The position numbers and the translations under genes were made by a program. The notes below the pieces were generated by a model. The model saw nothing but the letters and a program-made list of their open reading frames with translations. It did no database searches and was not told the DNA's origin. This document shows, piece after piece, positions 1 to 10,900 of a stretch of DNA of 62,500 nt (the stretch's first letter is position 1; each line of letters starts with the position of its first letter). The DNA comes from Symbiodinium natans (taxonomy: Eukaryota > Sar > Dinophyceae > Suessiales > Symbiodiniaceae): NCBI GenBank assembly GCA_905221605.1, contig CAJNDS010001513.1, positions 503,819 through 566,318 of the forward strand. Reading direction: 5' to 3'.

Positions 1-34
1 TTCTGTGACTTCTGTGACTTCTGGACTTCTGCGG
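1..34. repeat. short tandem repeat at window edge
   Basis: Two and a half copies of the ten-base unit TTCTGTGACT, decaying into TTCTGGACTTCTG. Cut by the window edge, so its true length is unknown. Confidence 0.6.
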
Positions 35-497
35 CTTTTGGGACTGTGATTGCACACAAGACAAAGAGGCCCCTATTAAAAGGCTCCCAAGGCCGACTCT
101 AAACACTTCGTGTCGACGTGAGGTGACGAGACATGGCCCAGGCAATGCACCACGCGCAGGCCCACGACACCAGGTCACCAAGCTTGCTTTCTCTTGTTGG
201 TTGTCAGTCGCCTTAACTGCAACAGTATGATTCTTTATGCCCCCAATGAGATCGCGCGCCCACGCATGCTTCAACTCGTCAACGTTACACACGGCCGCTG
301 CTCTAGGGGCCCCGCCCCCAGTCTCGTTTACCTCCTGGGGGGTTCTGATTCGAAGGACCCATCGATTGCCGATGTTTGTTGAAAAGACCGCTGCAAGGGC
401 TGCCACCATCATCCACTGCTGGGAGATACAGCAGTCCCTATGCAGACCCTCACACAAAATCTCAGTTCAAGACCCCAAACATCCCTAACCTCCTTAC

Positions 498-606
498 GCG
501 GAAGGGCAAAGTGCACAAGCGCACGAAGCAGGAGCCGCATGAGTTGCAGGGTCGGCTCAGGCCAAGTTGTCATCATCAACTTAGACAGTGTGCTGTTCGA
601 CCTGGG
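498..606 (-). CDS. candidate internal exon, unknown protein
   Basis: Read on the minus strand, a pyrimidine-rich acceptor (CCTTTTTCCTTCCGAG) at 607 opens a 109-base frame that ends at a canonical donor, GTAAGG, at 497. The peptide is helical and hydrophobic, for example NSTLSKLMMTTWPEPTLQLM followed by RLLLRALVHFALP. Several further methionines and leucines suggest an amphipathic or membrane-proximal helix. I do not recognise the protein and found no partner exon within the next kilobase. The gene would continue leftward beyond the window and rightward upstream. Strand agrees with all other convincing coding segments here. Confidence 0.4.
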
Positions 607-3600
607 CTCGGAAGGAAAAAGGGCGGCCAGGGAAGTGCTGTGAGCGTCAGTGAGCGTCGTTGTCTGTCTTTGTCTGTCGTTGTGCATTCCAACGTAAATC
701 TATTCTACTCTGGACTTTGGCACATGAGATTCCCCCTGATTCGGTAGAAATGAGCTCCCAGAGCTCGGGAATGCTTGTGAACGTCTCCGGGTTTTTTTGC
801 TTGCGCAAGGACATGCTGCTGCCGAGCCACCTCGTCATCTAAAATGTTCGAGTCTCCAAAGTCATGCAGTCTTTTGCAGTGGACCATGCGCTTGAACATA
901 TAGGGTGCGGCATCGACGTCGCTGAGAAATGCGCACAGCCTCCGCACCTGACATGCCAGGCGGTGTCAAAGTCAGATTATACGAGTCGCGAGCTGCACCA
1001 CGGAACCAAGCATGCCCTGTACGCATCGTGGCCAGCTGAACACAGGATCCCCCTTTCCACGCCAGTACTCCTAACCTTTTGCCTGCATCATCAGATCTTC
1101 GTAACCATCATCATTGAACCATCATCATCACCGCCACCAGCAGTTGCCACCCATCTTTGTGTGTTTCACGTGAGGACAACTGCTTCTGAGGGCGCAACAA
1201 CGGCGAACCCCCCGGAGACAAAAAAAGCCAGAGGGAACCGAGATACTTGTCTTACAGCGTGTCCGCTTAGATGCTACAAGCAACATGCACCCTCCACAAT
1301 GAACGTAGCAAATCAGCGCTTTTGGCCATCTTCAACGGTTCCATCTGGACTGCAGCTGCTCGACAGTTAGCGCATTATGGTCTGGGCTTCCTTCGACCAA
1401 CAGCTGACAAAGATTTACAAAGGCTTTGATGCCAGTCGAGGCGCGTGTTTGTCATGAAGCTTTCGATTCGGCTCAATCATCCGGCCGACCGGGTAGTCCT
1501 CACGGAAACCCAACAATGCCAGAGTCTAGGGCCGAAGGAATTTGTGTCTGCACTTCATTAGCCGCTTCGCCATGCAGGATGCAGAGCGAAAGCAGCGATG
1601 CAACAGAAGGGAACAAGATCGGGATATCTGTGAGTACCACCATGCCGACTCCCCTGGTCTAAAGCAGTCCAAAGCCATGAATCCAAATTACTGAGAGATA
1701 CAAGTACTTAGCACGGAGCCCACACGATCCCACCCGTTCCCACCCGATCCTCCACTCGCGAATGCGAGTGCCAAGACACTCGGCGCGCCTTTTCGTTGTA
1801 CTCCTTCTGTTCCTCTTGTCTGTATCAACGGCTTCGAGCAAATGGGCAGAGTCTGATATACATGACAGAAAGGCGGAAGGGTTCGCATTGTTCAGGCTAC
1901 AAGCAGGGTTTGTTGAGGCGGCTGGCTAATCCGGGTGTGGGGTTCAGGGTTCAGGGTTTTCACTGAGATGCCCAACCCCTACTTCTGAGGGCGGCGCCAA
2001 AGCTGGACAGTTGGGGCACATTGCGGGCCAGGGTGGTCCTAACTTCAAGAAAACCCAACTTCCCATGTTTGCCAAACGGCAACTGACCAGGGCCTGCCCA
2101 AGGACCTGAAACTCACCATAATTCAAGATCCCAAACATGCAGCAGCAGCAGCAGCGGCAGCGGCAGCGGCAGCGGCAGCGGCGGCAGCAGCAGTGGCATC
2201 AGCCAACTACCTTCTGTTGAGGGCAAGAGTCACTCTCGCTGCTTGCTGTCGTGGCCACGGTATTGACCTGCACAGGGCGTGTTTCCAGCGGACGGCATGA
2301 ACACCAAAGCGCCTTCGCCACGGCAATTCAGGTTGATGGCGCTTCAGAACTGTCGCAGTACTGCTCCTCAGGTTAGGAGACGGCTATTGACCTCTGAAGA
2401 GCAAGGCACCCCATGTCTCTCTCTCGGCCTCTGAGTTCTCTCTACATACTCTCGAGCTACGGCAGGGCACCTACACAACAATGGCAAGCACCCAATCCTC
2501 CCTTCACCCAGCCGATCCCAAACCCACAACATCAACAGCGCTTTCCCCACGGAACACTCCACAAGCCTTCTGGACCATCAACCCGTCGTCCATAGCGAGC
2601 TTATCTTGGGGTTCGTCCTTGCGGGCGGGACTTGAGAACCCAGCCAATTTGCCGTGAAACCCCGGGCCTCAAGGACCTCTAAAACCCAAAATGCACACCC
2701 TCAAACTGGACCCTAAATGCTGCCTGAAAAGCCACACCCAACGCCCATGGACGGAAAATTTGTTCATGTCAACCGCTGCAAGCTTCGATCATACTCAAGT
2801 GCTGGACGAAGCGGAGCGTTCCAAGACCTCGAAAAGGTACCTCCGGCCGAAAGCCTGTATAGTTCAGCAGCAAGCTATCCTCAAGCAGCACCCCGAAAGC
2901 TGCGCAGAAGACCCCTGTTTTCAGTATCCCACAATATGCCACATTATGCCACGTGCAAGGAAGCTGCAACCTTCTTGTTCGGCGTCGTAGTCATCATCGC
3001 CACATCCCACTCGATGCGGTGCCTTCGGTGAGCCCACAATTACCAATGATGAGGCCGGGATCGCTTAAATGATTCCTTCGTTGGGATTTGAACTGTAGCA
3101 GGTTGATGAGTGTGCTGCATCTTGACACTTTGGGCCCGCTTGATCTGCCGTTGATCAGCTGCTGTTGTCTGCTGGGTTTGGTTTGCGATTTGAGGAGCGG
3201 GCCAGCAAGCGGTAGGCCGAGTAGGTCAAAACGATAGAACAATCGTGCGAGAATGTAAGGTACGATGCGTGAAGGCATTCATATGGGCTCTCCGGTGCAA
3301 AGAACCAATCGCCATGAAGCTGCCCGCCGGAAAGGGCGGAAGCGCTGATTACCTGATGGGCATCCGTCTGCACAGTCGCAGTGCTGCTTGCACCTGGCAC
3401 AGGAACTCGAAACTCGTCGCACAGCAGTAGCTGGCATCTTAGACGTCTTCTACATCTCCTACTTTTCAAGCCTGAATGGCTGGCAAGACTTGGGGAAAGA
3501 TCTTGTGCAGGGGCTGGAGAGCGTGAGGCGTTTCAGCGGCAACATCCAGAGGTTTGTGGGTCAAGTTTGACTCTTGGTTTAGGAGTTTAGGGCAAGCTTC

Positions 3601-3950
3601 TTGCGAGCAAGGGCGCAACCCATGGCTCATGACAATGACCAGGAAAGGATACCCTCAAGATTCACGAGCTACTGTTGAATGATGAACTGAGCTCCACAGA
3701 CGACTGCAACAATGACAGCTTATGTGCTCAGTACTTGCATCCATCTCCCATTTGCAGCGTTACAGAACGATCAGTGAGTTCTACAGAGATTCTATGATTC
3801 GTGCTTTCCTGTGATGTGCGAACACACAGTGTTTTGCTTTCACTACGCGGCCCTCTGATGCCGCTGAGTCGAGCCAGGAACGGGAAAGCACGAGGTGACC
3901 CGCCGAGGCGAGCCAGGCTTCAGGCAATTTGGGGTCTTGAGGGGTTGAGA
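607..3950. other. spacer, no convincing gene
   Basis: Open frames here are short and overlap on both strands without consistent splice sites. One weak minus-strand exon candidate lies near 3.25-3.32 kb (peptide HGDWFFAPESPYECLHAS, acceptor CTTTCCGGCGGGCAG, donor GTACCT); it could belong to the coiled-coil gene that follows at higher coordinates. Otherwise only the CAG/CGG-type repeat listed separately stands out. Confidence 0.4.
2139..2195. repeat. GCAGCN trinucleotide/hexanucleotide microsatellite
   Basis: A run of CAG and CGG-CAG units (agcagcagcagc then repeated ggcagc). On the minus strand it would read as poly-alanine or poly-leucine and is followed by a GTGAGT donor-like site at 2114, so it could sit at the end of an exon, but I cannot show a flanking coding frame. 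A similar GCTGCC run occurs at about 20,985-21,020. Confidence 0.7.
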
Positions 3951-3974
3951 AAGCTTCGATGTTTTTTCTGGCTG

Positions 3975-6900
3975 CTTTTGGTGATCCCTTGCTTCCACCG
4001 GAACAATGCCAAGAACTTCGGAAGCGGCAGGTTCTCAGCCTCTGCAACACACTGTCAACGCCATCTGGAAGCACGACGTCTAGGCACAACAGAACTTCGT
4101 GCAGGCTCCGGGGAAATGCTGAAACGCTTCTGAAAAACTGAGAGAAAAACTGTATTACTGTTCCAGGAGTTGGGAAAAGCAGACAAACCGCCGGGCCCCG
4201 TCCTCGTGGCGCTCTTGTGCTTCCTGGCTCTGCTCAAGCAGCTTCCTTGCTGGCTCAAGGCACATGGACAGGCTCCCAAAATCCTCAATTGCTGCCAAGA
4301 TTTTGTGGGTTTAAAGGCTTCGGCCTGACGCAACATGTCCCGGGCAAGGTGACATGCTTGGGGTTGTTAGGACAAGGTGGTTAAGGTACCCGAGGCCCCT
4401 AAAGCCCGCGGAAACCAAGAACCCAGATTCCCAGAGCTCTCGGATCTCGGATCGAGGTCTTTGTTTAGTGTCTTATTTCTTCATCATCAAGCTTTGAAGA
4501 ACTCTTCATTCTTGGCTCTGGATTCCTGGACCAACAGAGTTCATCCAAGATCCAGCAGGTTCCTAGGACTCCAAAATCTGGGACCCTGGATCCTGGGCTC
4601 TGAGCTTTCAAATGGTTTCGACAATCTTAAGCAGGGCCCCAGATCCAAAAACCAAGAGCCTGGAAATCAAAATTGAGGACCAAGTCTCGCTTCGAGGGAC
4701 ATGCGCTCCTTGTGCAGCGTAGCGAAGTCCTGCGCAAGTGCACGTGATGATCACGGGCGGCAAGACGCAAAGGGACACTTGGCATTGCATGGATGCCACA
4801 TGATGCCAGGTTCTTTCACTTAAAGAAACATCATCGCAGTGACCCGGCGCACCTTTTCCTTGGCCAGCAGCTGCTCCTTCGGCAACTTCACCGAGACATC
4901 AAGCAGTTGTGCAGCAGTCGTACAGCATTCGTACAGCTAGGTAACCAGGCAGGTTTGGACCGCCTTCACCACACCGATGGGGATGTGAGCACTTTGGCTC
5001 TCCGACGCCTGCCACCTGCCAACGTGGCTTGTATGGGTTGATCAAGACTCGAAGAGCTCTCAATAAAATAAGGGTACCGAGGATCGGTAATCAAGCACCA
5101 TATTATGGCTCTGTATGCTAGTGCCACATCGCCACCACATCGAGGACATTAGATGGCATCCATCTTGTGCATATTCGACACAACATGACCCAAGCCTGTT
5201 CCGAACGCGCGAGTCTCGGCTTCGAACTGCCGAAAAGGAGCTGTGATGAACCCAATCCTGCGCCTAGTTCCCCCTGCGGAGTTCAGGGTTAAGTGCTGTG
5301 CACATCTAGAGTCTAGAGGCCAGAGTCCTCAGCCCGAAAACCCCCTGACCCTGCGGAGATCCAAGGCCCGGGCGGCTCTTTTGCCGCGTCGAGGCGCTCG
5401 CGGCCCCGGTGGAGGAGGTGCTCTGCGCTGGCGACGGCCACCTTGAACACTTCGTTTCAGGCTGGTCTTTGGGGCTTCGTTTTTGCCGGATGCCGAAGTT
5501 CAGGGTGACTTCGCCTTTCGACGTGGGCCCTTCGAGATCGACACAACGCACATGTCCCTTCTTTGTACCACGCCGTGGTCCCAGTTGCCCCTTGGTTTTC
5601 GAGGAGGTTAAGGTCAGCTTAGGTTTGGGGCATTTCCGTAGGGCAAAGAGAAACCGGCCCTTGCCCTCTGCTCACCTGGAGCCCTGCGTTCTGCTGCTCC
5701 AGGACTGCAACGCGTTCCTTCCACTCCTGGCGTCCAGTTCCACAATTTGCCCGCACTAAGCCAAGTTTCGCACGAACATCTGAACATGGATGGCAAACAC
5801 CCGACCACTACATGCATCTTCTCGAAAATGTAGCAGGGTTCTTCAGGCTAAAGCCCGCTGATTCCACCTGGATCGCTGCCTTTTGCACTGCAATCTCTTC
5901 GGAAAGGTTCTCGCTCGCGCCTTTCAACATGAGGTCGCTTGTAAAAGCAGCTCCTCTCTCATAGTCCTGTAGCCCAGTACTGGAAATCTCCTCAGTGATT
6001 GCACAGGATCCCTGCACCCTCGAGTACCCAGCAAAAATGCAACTTGTGAACAGAAGCCATTCGCCAGCCTGTCGCCGTCGGTTGTGCAACCGCAGAGCTC
6101 TTCGACTGGCACAGGATCCCAGGGACTTGGAGGCAGCCATAGCTCTATACAGTAGATTCTACGATGTCTCCACGTGCCATTTGAAGCCTACAAAAGGACC
6201 AAATACAAAGCCAACTCAGAGCCTTCTCCAGTGGGGTGCAAACCTCAACAGGCCCAGTCGCTGCAACCACCTGAGCCCTGGACAGAGCCTGAAAATGTTG
6301 CGCGCAGCTGAAAAGACTGACAAGTGACGGTCTGACTACGGTCAGGCAGTCCGATTTACCTCCAAAACGAGTCACATGGGGTCACATGGGGTCACATGGG
6401 CGCGTGTCTGAGGCTGAAGTGTTGCCCCGAGGGGTGCCTAAGAGCCGACATTTGGAGCAGGATGCATGCGTTCAGAAAAGAGCAAATCAGTTGTGGAAAA
6501 GAACGGGCCCCAAAGCCCATTGATTCAGAGAGTCTGATGTGGCCGTTGATCTAGATTGCTTTGTCTCGGGAATGCATCTTTCATAACGTGTAACTGATTT
6601 CCTTTCTCGGAACTTTTTCGTGTCTAATAGAGCTCGCGTCTATGTGAATGCTCAGCTTAGGTTTGAGGAAGGGTGGTGTCAAATTCAGCTGAGGCTTTGC
6701 AAGATTAAGTTCGGGGGGCGGGGGGGGGGGGTGAAAGGCTCAGGAAGAGCTATCGCCAGTCTTGCGCTACATTTTGATTCCCGAAACACGGCTTTCCTGA
6801 AAGGCGCCCGATGTTGAGTTTCGTGAACGATCTCGCCAACAAATACGTTCCTTTCGCACACTTGTTCGCGGATCTTTCGCGGACGCTCGCATGTTGTGGC

Positions 6901-7035
6901 GATCTAGACTTTGGAAACTCCAACGCCCACGTCGGATCTGTCTCCGCGGAAACGGCCCCGCGGCTTCAAATGGGAGCCTTCTGGTCCACGTCCCGCAACT
7001 TCGCCAGCTCCTCGCGCAGATCCTCAAGGCGCCAC
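3975..7035 (-). CDS. coiled-coil protein, multi-exon, partial
   Basis: Several minus-strand exons with heptad-like, charged helices form one probable gene. Exon 7035-6978 has acceptor CTGGCCTTTGCAG and peptide WRLEDLREELAKLRDVDQK. Exon 5726-5676 reads EWKERVAVLEQQNAGLQ and ends at the donor GTGAGC. An open stretch from 5441 to 5313 reads VAVASAEHLLHRGRERLDAA. Exon 4249-4159 reads RKLLEQSQEAQERHEDGARR with a GTAATA donor, and a last piece from 4039 reads AENLPLPKFLALFRWKQG. No catalytic or binding motif is visible; the pattern suggests a structural or scaffold protein. Start codon, stop codon and intervening exons were not found, and it is an inference that these exons belong to one gene. Confidence 0.42.
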
Positions 7036-7940
7036 CTGCAAAGGCCAGTGAAACCCGGGCAAGGCCGAAGGCCGGCGAACCTTACAGAACAGGGAACCAA
7101 AAGAACAACTAAGATTTTCACTCAAAACAATTCAGATTCGTTCATGGCTCTTCCCCCAAGTCCGACTCAAAACTGAACTCGGGCCTGAGCTCTTCGCGGG
7201 TTTTGGGCCGTATGCGCTTCGGCCCAGCCTGCATGGAGCTCTGCGTGAGGCGCGAAGGCGTTCGTAGGCGGTAGGCGCTTCATCAAAAATGCAAAAATTT
7301 GGACCCCTTCAGGTTGAAGGTGGTTGAAGGTCGGAGCTGAGGGGATGACGGAGAGTTGGGTTCGCTCTTCTAAGCACCAACCTGACTCCCGAAGCCTGAA
7401 TGCTCTGAGTGCTCGCACTAGATGAAAGAAGGGTTCCGGAGAGGTGAAGGATAAGGTGTTCAGCTACTCAATGAGCTCCTTTTTTGCGGCGCTCTCCATC
7501 GAGGAGGTCTTGCAAGAACTGTTCTGGGCGAGCCAACGAAAAAATGCCACCACAGTTCCCAACACTCTCAGCATTTGCTGATGGCACTCGGCGAAGTGCT
7601 GAACATGTCTGAACATGTATACTTGAAGAGTTCTCAGAAACTGAAAGTAGGGATCAGGGCTTGCAGGCTAAGCCGTGTTTGGGGATTTTGCAAGCGTGAG
7701 GTCCGTTTGATCCCGTACTTGCCCCGTTGGCTAGGGCTGGCGGGCGACCTATTTTACTGACAACTTTGCAAAAGGGTGCCCTGAACCCTTAAAAGATCCA
7801 GCGTCTCCGAGATACCGTGAAACAATTGAGACATGGCGCTCTAGATCTTTTGGATCTTTCTGGCAACACCAGTCTGGACATGGGCTATATGCTGGCTGTA
7901 CAGCGTGGATAATTGAAGATTGATTGGCGGGACAAACCGC
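7036..7940. other. spacer downstream of gene A
   Basis: No exon with both splice sites was found. A minus-strand open stretch near 7.18-7.30 kb (containing APTAYERLRASRRAPCRLGR) is arginine- and proline-rich but lacks support. This interval holds the 3' end region of gene A and the 5' side of the coiled-coil gene. Confidence 0.3.
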
Positions 7941-10900
7941 TCACACACTGAAGGTTTCGGTGCAAGGCTGCGCTTCCCCTGCTCGCAGATGCATGATACC
8001 CAAAGCTCTAAGCAGGCTCGATAAACAGCTCGTGTGGAGCACACAAGCTAAGGCGAGCCAGCCCGAAAACAGCACTACTGGCAACAGATTCGTCGCATTT
8101 GTGTGCGCTAAGGAGAATAATACTGAGCCCCAAACCACAGCAACGAATAAGAAAACCACACAGGCCGCAAGGAGGGCGACACACCACCTGCGGCTCTTCG
8201 AGCCGTTCTGGCAGAATCGGAGACAGACTTTCCAAAGCGGCAAGGAGAGTCTTACAGACAACATGCTAGCCACAGCCACTACCCCCCAACGCGATGCCTC
8301 TCGCAAGGTCCAGGTAAACAAGGCATAGCCGCTGGGAGTGCCGGCGCGCAGAGAGACGACGAAAACCGCAATATGGTCTGCTAGGTAAGGTATGGCGCTC
8401 ACAGCGACCATGTACAATGTATAGTTTGAGGGAAGTGCAAAGCCACCCACAAGAGATGCCACTTGCGGGGCCAAGTCTTCTCGGATCACGTGATTGAATC
8501 TCTCCAAGTACATGCAATCGCTGCAATCAATCGCGCCGTCGCCGTGTTCACCTTGTTCACCATACCATTCTTTCAGCATCTTGTGCACCAGCCGCTTGTC
8601 GCATGGCAGCTGCGCGCTTGTGGTGGGATGCCGATGGCCATGAGAACAGCAGAAGCACTCAGCATCCTTTGACTCGGCTGCATAGGATCTAACCGCTGGT
8701 TGGTCACTGCGCATCTTGTGACAGAAACAAAGGGTACCCCCCCCCCCCCCCCAAGTGACCTACCCTTTTTCGCCTTGTCCCAAGTCACCCAGCTGCACTG
8801 CAAGCAAACTCCGTGTGCAATATAGCGTATTTCCTAGGGCGTAAACTAAAATACAACCAAAATCCGCATGCACGGGACAAGTAAAAAAACCAAAAATACC
8901 AAAACAAAAAACCACAAAAACCAAAACCATAAAAAACAAAAAACCAAAAAAAAAAAACAAATCCGGAACTCTCAGGAGTCCCTATGAGGCTTCTCCAAGA
9001 GTTCCGGAAAATTGCTTTTTTTGGTTTTCTTGGGTTTTTTTGGTTTTGGAATTTTGGCTTTTTGGTTCGCCTTCACGAGGCAACAACTACGCATTCTTAA
9101 GTGTGCTTGTGCTAATTGTGCTTGTCAGAAATAATATACAAGTGGTCTTTTTAGTGCATAAGAATTATTTGTTTCGTTACAAAGTGAGTAGAAACGCTTC
9201 GCTTCTTTTTCAACTAGTGTTTAGTGCATCTTCTGCTTGTACTCAAGTGTAGTAGACCTTATTCAGCCATTGCTTGGTGCTCTGGTAGCTAAATTCGCAT
9301 GGATAATGTTTGCCTAGTAAAAGCAATAATTATCCAGATTTCTGTATTTGCAATACTTGTCTTGAGAAAAAACATTTATTGCTTAGAATTGTTTGCTTAA
9401 GAAGTGACTCCTACTCGTCCAGGGATACTCCAAAACCCTACAATCCAAACTTCACCAGAGATTCTCCTGAAAAGCTTGCGCTTTTGGATGTTTTTTTGTA
9501 TTTGTGAATTTGCTGGTGTATGGCTTTCACTAAGTACTTTTCTAAGATTCTTGTGCCTTTTTTAGCCTGCTTGTGCAAGTTGTGCTTGTCAAACATAGTA
9601 TATAAGTGGTCTTTATTGAATACTTCAGAAATCTTCGTTTCACCGTTGTGCAAGTAGAACCGCTTCTATTTCTGTTATTGTGCATTTTTAAGCTTGCTTA
9701 TGCAAATTGTGCTTTTAAGACATAGTATAGAAGTGGTCTTTATTGAATGCTTCAGATATCCTTGCTTCATGTTATGTAAGTAGAACCGCTTCCATTTCCG
9801 TTAGTGTCTATTTCGCATTTTGGTTGAGTATGGTCCTTTAAAGAGTCTTCATTTGAGTCAAATTGGGCTATTTGCTTGATACTTACTCTAGTAGTTAAAT
9901 TCGCATAGAATGATTCTTGCAGAACTAAAACAATGTTTCATGAATATATAAACATAAGGTATTTGAGTGGACTTTTCAGATAGTATTTCAATAATACTTT
10001 GCCTAGTACGAACACAACTGTATAAATACATTGCTCAACAAAACATTATTTGCCCTTTAAACAATATTTTTGCCATATTTTGGTTGATTATGGTGCTTAT
10101 TTCGCATTTTGGTTGAGCATGGTCCTTTAAATAGTATTCACTTGAGTCAAATTGGGCTATTTGCTTAATAACTACTCTAGTAGTTAGATTCGCATAGAAT
10201 GATTATTTCAAAAATAAAAAATGTTTCATGAACATTAATTGCCCTTTACACGCACAATTTGCATAGCAAAACCACAGATCTAAACATGTAAAAACAGCAT
10301 TGTCGGCTTCAGATTCAAGATGTAGATTAATCCAATTGCTGGCTTATCGGGGTCTGTGAGGTGGGTGTCCCAATAACTGTCCTTCATTACCCGGTGATTA
10401 ACTACGCGACTTTTGGGCCTTCGTTGCTCCTTTTTGTTAAAAAGGCTTAAAAAGGGTAGGTCGCTGAGAGGGGGGGCGGGGGGTAGCAAACATATGTGTT
10501 CAATCCAAGCCTGATATTTTTCTTTCATTGAAGTTACGATCGAATACTATTCTCAATTTTAGTATGCCGCAGCGTCCTGCATCTTGAAATCTGCGAGCTG
10601 TCGAAGAACGTCATCCATGTCAGCCACCATTCCAATACCTTGCCAGGGCTCAGACCTACAATTTAGACCACTATGCGAGAGCTACAACTACATCATGCAG
10701 AACGTTCATGTAAAAACGCTGTTGGCATCATGGCGTTGCCTTGATTCCAACATTACTGTACTCACAACCAGCCCCTAACACGCCTCACATCAAACTATAT
10801 CAAACTATCGTCATCGCAGTCACATGCAAACAACTTCCATGCTGAGCCGGGCTGCCTAGGTAGAAGACCAGCGGCAGCACTGTGCTGGCCAAGCACAGCA

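Noticed and set aside
9009-10560. Mitochondrial insertion
   Set aside because: No frame resembles cox1, cox3, cob or rRNA fragments that I know; only the AT content fits.
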